DNA from: Methylobacteriaceae bacterium
GTDB taxonomy: Bacteria > Pseudomonadota > Alphaproteobacteria > Rhizobiales > Beijerinckiaceae
Direction: 5' to 3'
DNA length: 7,312 nt
NCBI GenBank assembly: GCA_019247255.1
Contig: JAFAPJ010000499.1
Coordinates: 1-7,312 of the forward strand
The notes under the pieces are model-generated. The model saw only the letters and a program-made list of their open reading frames with translations. It was not told the origin of the DNA and did no database searches. Of the stretch, positions 6,192 to 7,312 are shown in pieces (the first letter of the stretch is position 1; each line of letters opens with the position of its first letter). The position numbers were made by a program, and so were the translations under genes.

Positions 6192-6220
6192 GCGCTAGTT
6201 CGGCCCGCATGTCGCGTCAA
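6192..6220 (-). promoter_or_regulatory. Promoter of the ilvB leader
   Basis: TTGACG (6220-6215, 5 of 6 to the -35 consensus and identical to the common alphaproteobacterial form), a 17-base spacer and TAGCGC (6197-6192, a weak -10). Predicted start is near 6185-6180, at or next to the leader-peptide ATG codons. The -10 is poor, which fits variable alphaproteobacterial -10 boxes but lowers certainty. Confidence 0.55.
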
Positions 6221-6239
6221 GGCGAGCGTCGGCTTCGCG

Positions 6240-6268
6240 TCGACGCGCGGCGGAGGCCCCGCTAAGGT
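6240..6268 (+). promoter_or_regulatory. Weak candidate promoter for the GGT-family gene
   Basis: TCGACG (6240-6245) and TAAGGT (6263-6268) are 17 bases apart, with 4 of 6 and 3 of 6 consensus matches. The start would fall near 6275, about 17 bases before the ATG. The match is weak, and the -35 overlaps the palindrome at 6236-6247. Confidence 0.25.
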
Positions 6269-6291
6269 CCTGCCCTGCATCGGAACCGCCC

Positions 6292-7312
6292 ATGAGCGTC
6301 ATCAACGCCGCCCCCTTCACCACCCGGCCCGAGATCGACGGGACCTTCGGGGTCGTGGCCTCCACCCATTGGATCGCGACGGCGGTCGGGATGGGGATTC
6401 TCGAGCGCGGCGGCAACGCCTTCGACGCGGGCGTCGCGACCGCCTTCACGCTGCAGGTCGTCGAGCCGCATCTGAACGGCCCCGGCGGCGACGTCCCGAT
6501 GCTCGTCCACGACGTCCGGCGCGGGCGGACGGAGGTGATCTGCGGCCAGGGGCCGGCGCCGCAGGCCGCGACGATCGCGCGCTTCCGCGAGCTCGGGCTC
6601 GACCTCGTGCCCGGGACCGGGCTCCTCGCCGCCTGCGTGCCCGGCACGTTCGACGCCTACATGCTGCTCCTGCGCGATTACGGCACGATGCGGCTGCGCG
6701 ACATGTTGGCGGCCGCGATCGGCTATGCCCGCCACGGCTTTCCGCTCGTCGAGCGGATCCCCGGGACGATCCGGACCGTGGAGGCGCTCTTTCGCGAGCA
6801 TTGGCCGAGTTCGGCCGCGATCTTTCTGCCGGGCGGCGACGTCCCGCGCCCGGGCGATCTCTTCCGCAACGAGGCGCTGGCCGCGACATACGAGCGGCTT
6901 CTCGGGGAGGCCGAAGCCGGCGGCGGCGGGCGCGAGGCCGAGATCGAGCGCGCGCGCCGGGTCTGGCGGGAGGGCTTCGTCGCGGAGGCGATCGACCGGT
7001 TCTCCCGCCATCAGGCCGTGATGGACGTCTCGGGCCGCCCGCATGCGGGGCTCCTCACGGGCGAGGACATCGCGCGCTGGGAAGCCAGCGTCGAGGCGCC
7101 GATCTCCTACGATTACGGCCGCTACACCGTCTGCAAGGCGGGACCGTGGACGCAGGGCCTCGCCACGCTCCAGCAGCTCGCGCTGCTGCGCGGCTTCGCG
7201 CTCGACGGTCTCGACCCGAAGGGGCCGGACTTCATTCATCTGCAGGTCGAGGCCGCGAAACTCGCCTTCGCGGATCGCGACACGTTCTACGGCGATCCGG
7301 ATTTCGCCGCGG
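6292..7312 (+). CDS. Gamma-glutamyltransferase-family protein (3'-truncated)
   Basis: N-terminal nucleophile hydrolase of the gamma-glutamyltranspeptidase family, whose classical members hydrolyse or transfer the gamma-glutamyl group of glutathione. The gene runs off the window after 340 codons, so only most of the large subunit is visible; the autoprocessing site and its catalytic Thr lie beyond the end. Visible family landmarks: GVVASTHWIATAVGMGILERGGNAFDAGVA (about 19-48), VEPHLNGPGGD, VPGTFDAY, DYGTMRLRDML, LLTGEDIARWEA, and FIHLQVEAAKLAFADRDTFYGDPDF near the end. Compared with E. coli GGT, the FREMAPAKAT segment holding substrate-binding Arg114 is CGQGPAPQAAT here, and the PPPSSGG loop is GPWTQG. 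This resembles the YwrD-like branch, and the true substrate is uncertain; a different gamma-glutamyl amide or acylase role is possible. No Sec signal is evident. The ATG at 6292 has GGAA six bases upstream. It is transcribed divergently from ilvB. Confidence 0.9.
   Translation, partial: MSVINAAPFTTRPEIDGTFGVVASTHWIATAVGMGILERGGNAFDAGVATAFTLQVVEPHLNGPGGDVPMLVHDVRRGRTEVICGQGPAPQAATIARFRELGLDLVPGTGLLAACVPGTFDAYMLLLRDYGTMRLRDMLAAAIGYARHGFPLVERIPGTIRTVEALFREHWPSSAAIFLPGGDVPRPGDLFRNEALAATYERLLGEAEAGGGGREAEIERARRVWREGFVAEAIDRFSRHQAVMDVSGRPHAGLLTGEDIARWEASVEAPISYDYGRYTVCKAGPWTQGLATLQQLALLRGFALDGLDPKGPDFIHLQVEAAKLAFADRDTFYGDPDFAA

Larger units (their letters stand above)
5997..6291. other. Divergent intergenic region, ilvB and GGT-family gene
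   Basis: These 295 bases contain, reading the minus strand: a promoter (6220-6192), a leader-peptide frame (6183-6121), competing RNA hairpins, an intrinsic terminator (6091-6070) and a 73-base GC-rich stretch ending in the ilvB Shine-Dalgarno. That stretch includes the 12-base palindrome CCGATCGATCGG at 6044-6055. On the plus strand there is only a weak candidate promoter for the GGT-family gene. A second 12-base palindrome, CGCGTCGACGCG (6236-6247), lies between the two outward transcription units. Confidence 0.8.

Noticed and set aside
6262..7239. 325-codon open frame on the minus strand opposite the GGT-family gene
   Set aside because: The plus strand encodes continuous GGT-family motifs; the antisense product is low-complexity and Arg-rich, and would run from the GGT gene into its own promoter region.

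Overview
The window is a very GC-rich (about 70% by eye) stretch of bacterial chromosome. Gene content and protein style point to an alphaproteobacterium, most likely in Hyphomicrobiales (Methylobacteriaceae or Beijerinckiaceae-like). The reasons are hopanoid-associated genes hpnN and hpnM, a Rhizobiales-type acetolactate synthase, and an amino-acid attenuator whose leader peptide seems to start at the 5' end of the transcript. This placement is inference from memory of these families, not a database result. I see no mobile element, CRISPR, tRNA or rRNA.

Left half (1-4088) is an envelope-lipid transport block. A 5'-truncated hpnN (RND-family hopanoid exporter) and, 278 bases later on the same strand, an mlaA/vacJ-like outer-membrane lipoprotein gene face hpnM, an MlaC/Ttg2D-like periplasmic lipid carrier gene on the opposite strand. 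mlaA and hpnM converge, with 30 bases between their stop codons and a strong shared hairpin. Together they suggest movement of hopanoids and/or phospholipids between the inner and outer membranes: HpnN in the inner membrane, HpnM as the soluble shuttle, MlaA at the outer membrane.

Right half (4181-7312) is amino-acid metabolism. On the minus strand is a complete ilvB (acetolactate synthase large subunit, 591 aa) with a strong Shine-Dalgarno. The regulatory subunit gene (ilvN/ilvH) does not follow it; hpnM comes next, 132 bases downstream. Upstream of ilvB the non-coding DNA holds a complete transcription attenuator: a TTGACG promoter, a roughly 20-codon leader peptide with consecutive Leu-Ile-Val codons, mutually exclusive RNA pairings, and a terminator with a six-U run. 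This is the most informative non-coding element in the window. Divergent from it, a gamma-glutamyltransferase-family gene begins and runs off the right end; it lacks residues typical of classical GGT.

The genes are ordinary families. The best discovery candidate is the compact ilvB attenuator with its apparently leaderless leader peptide.
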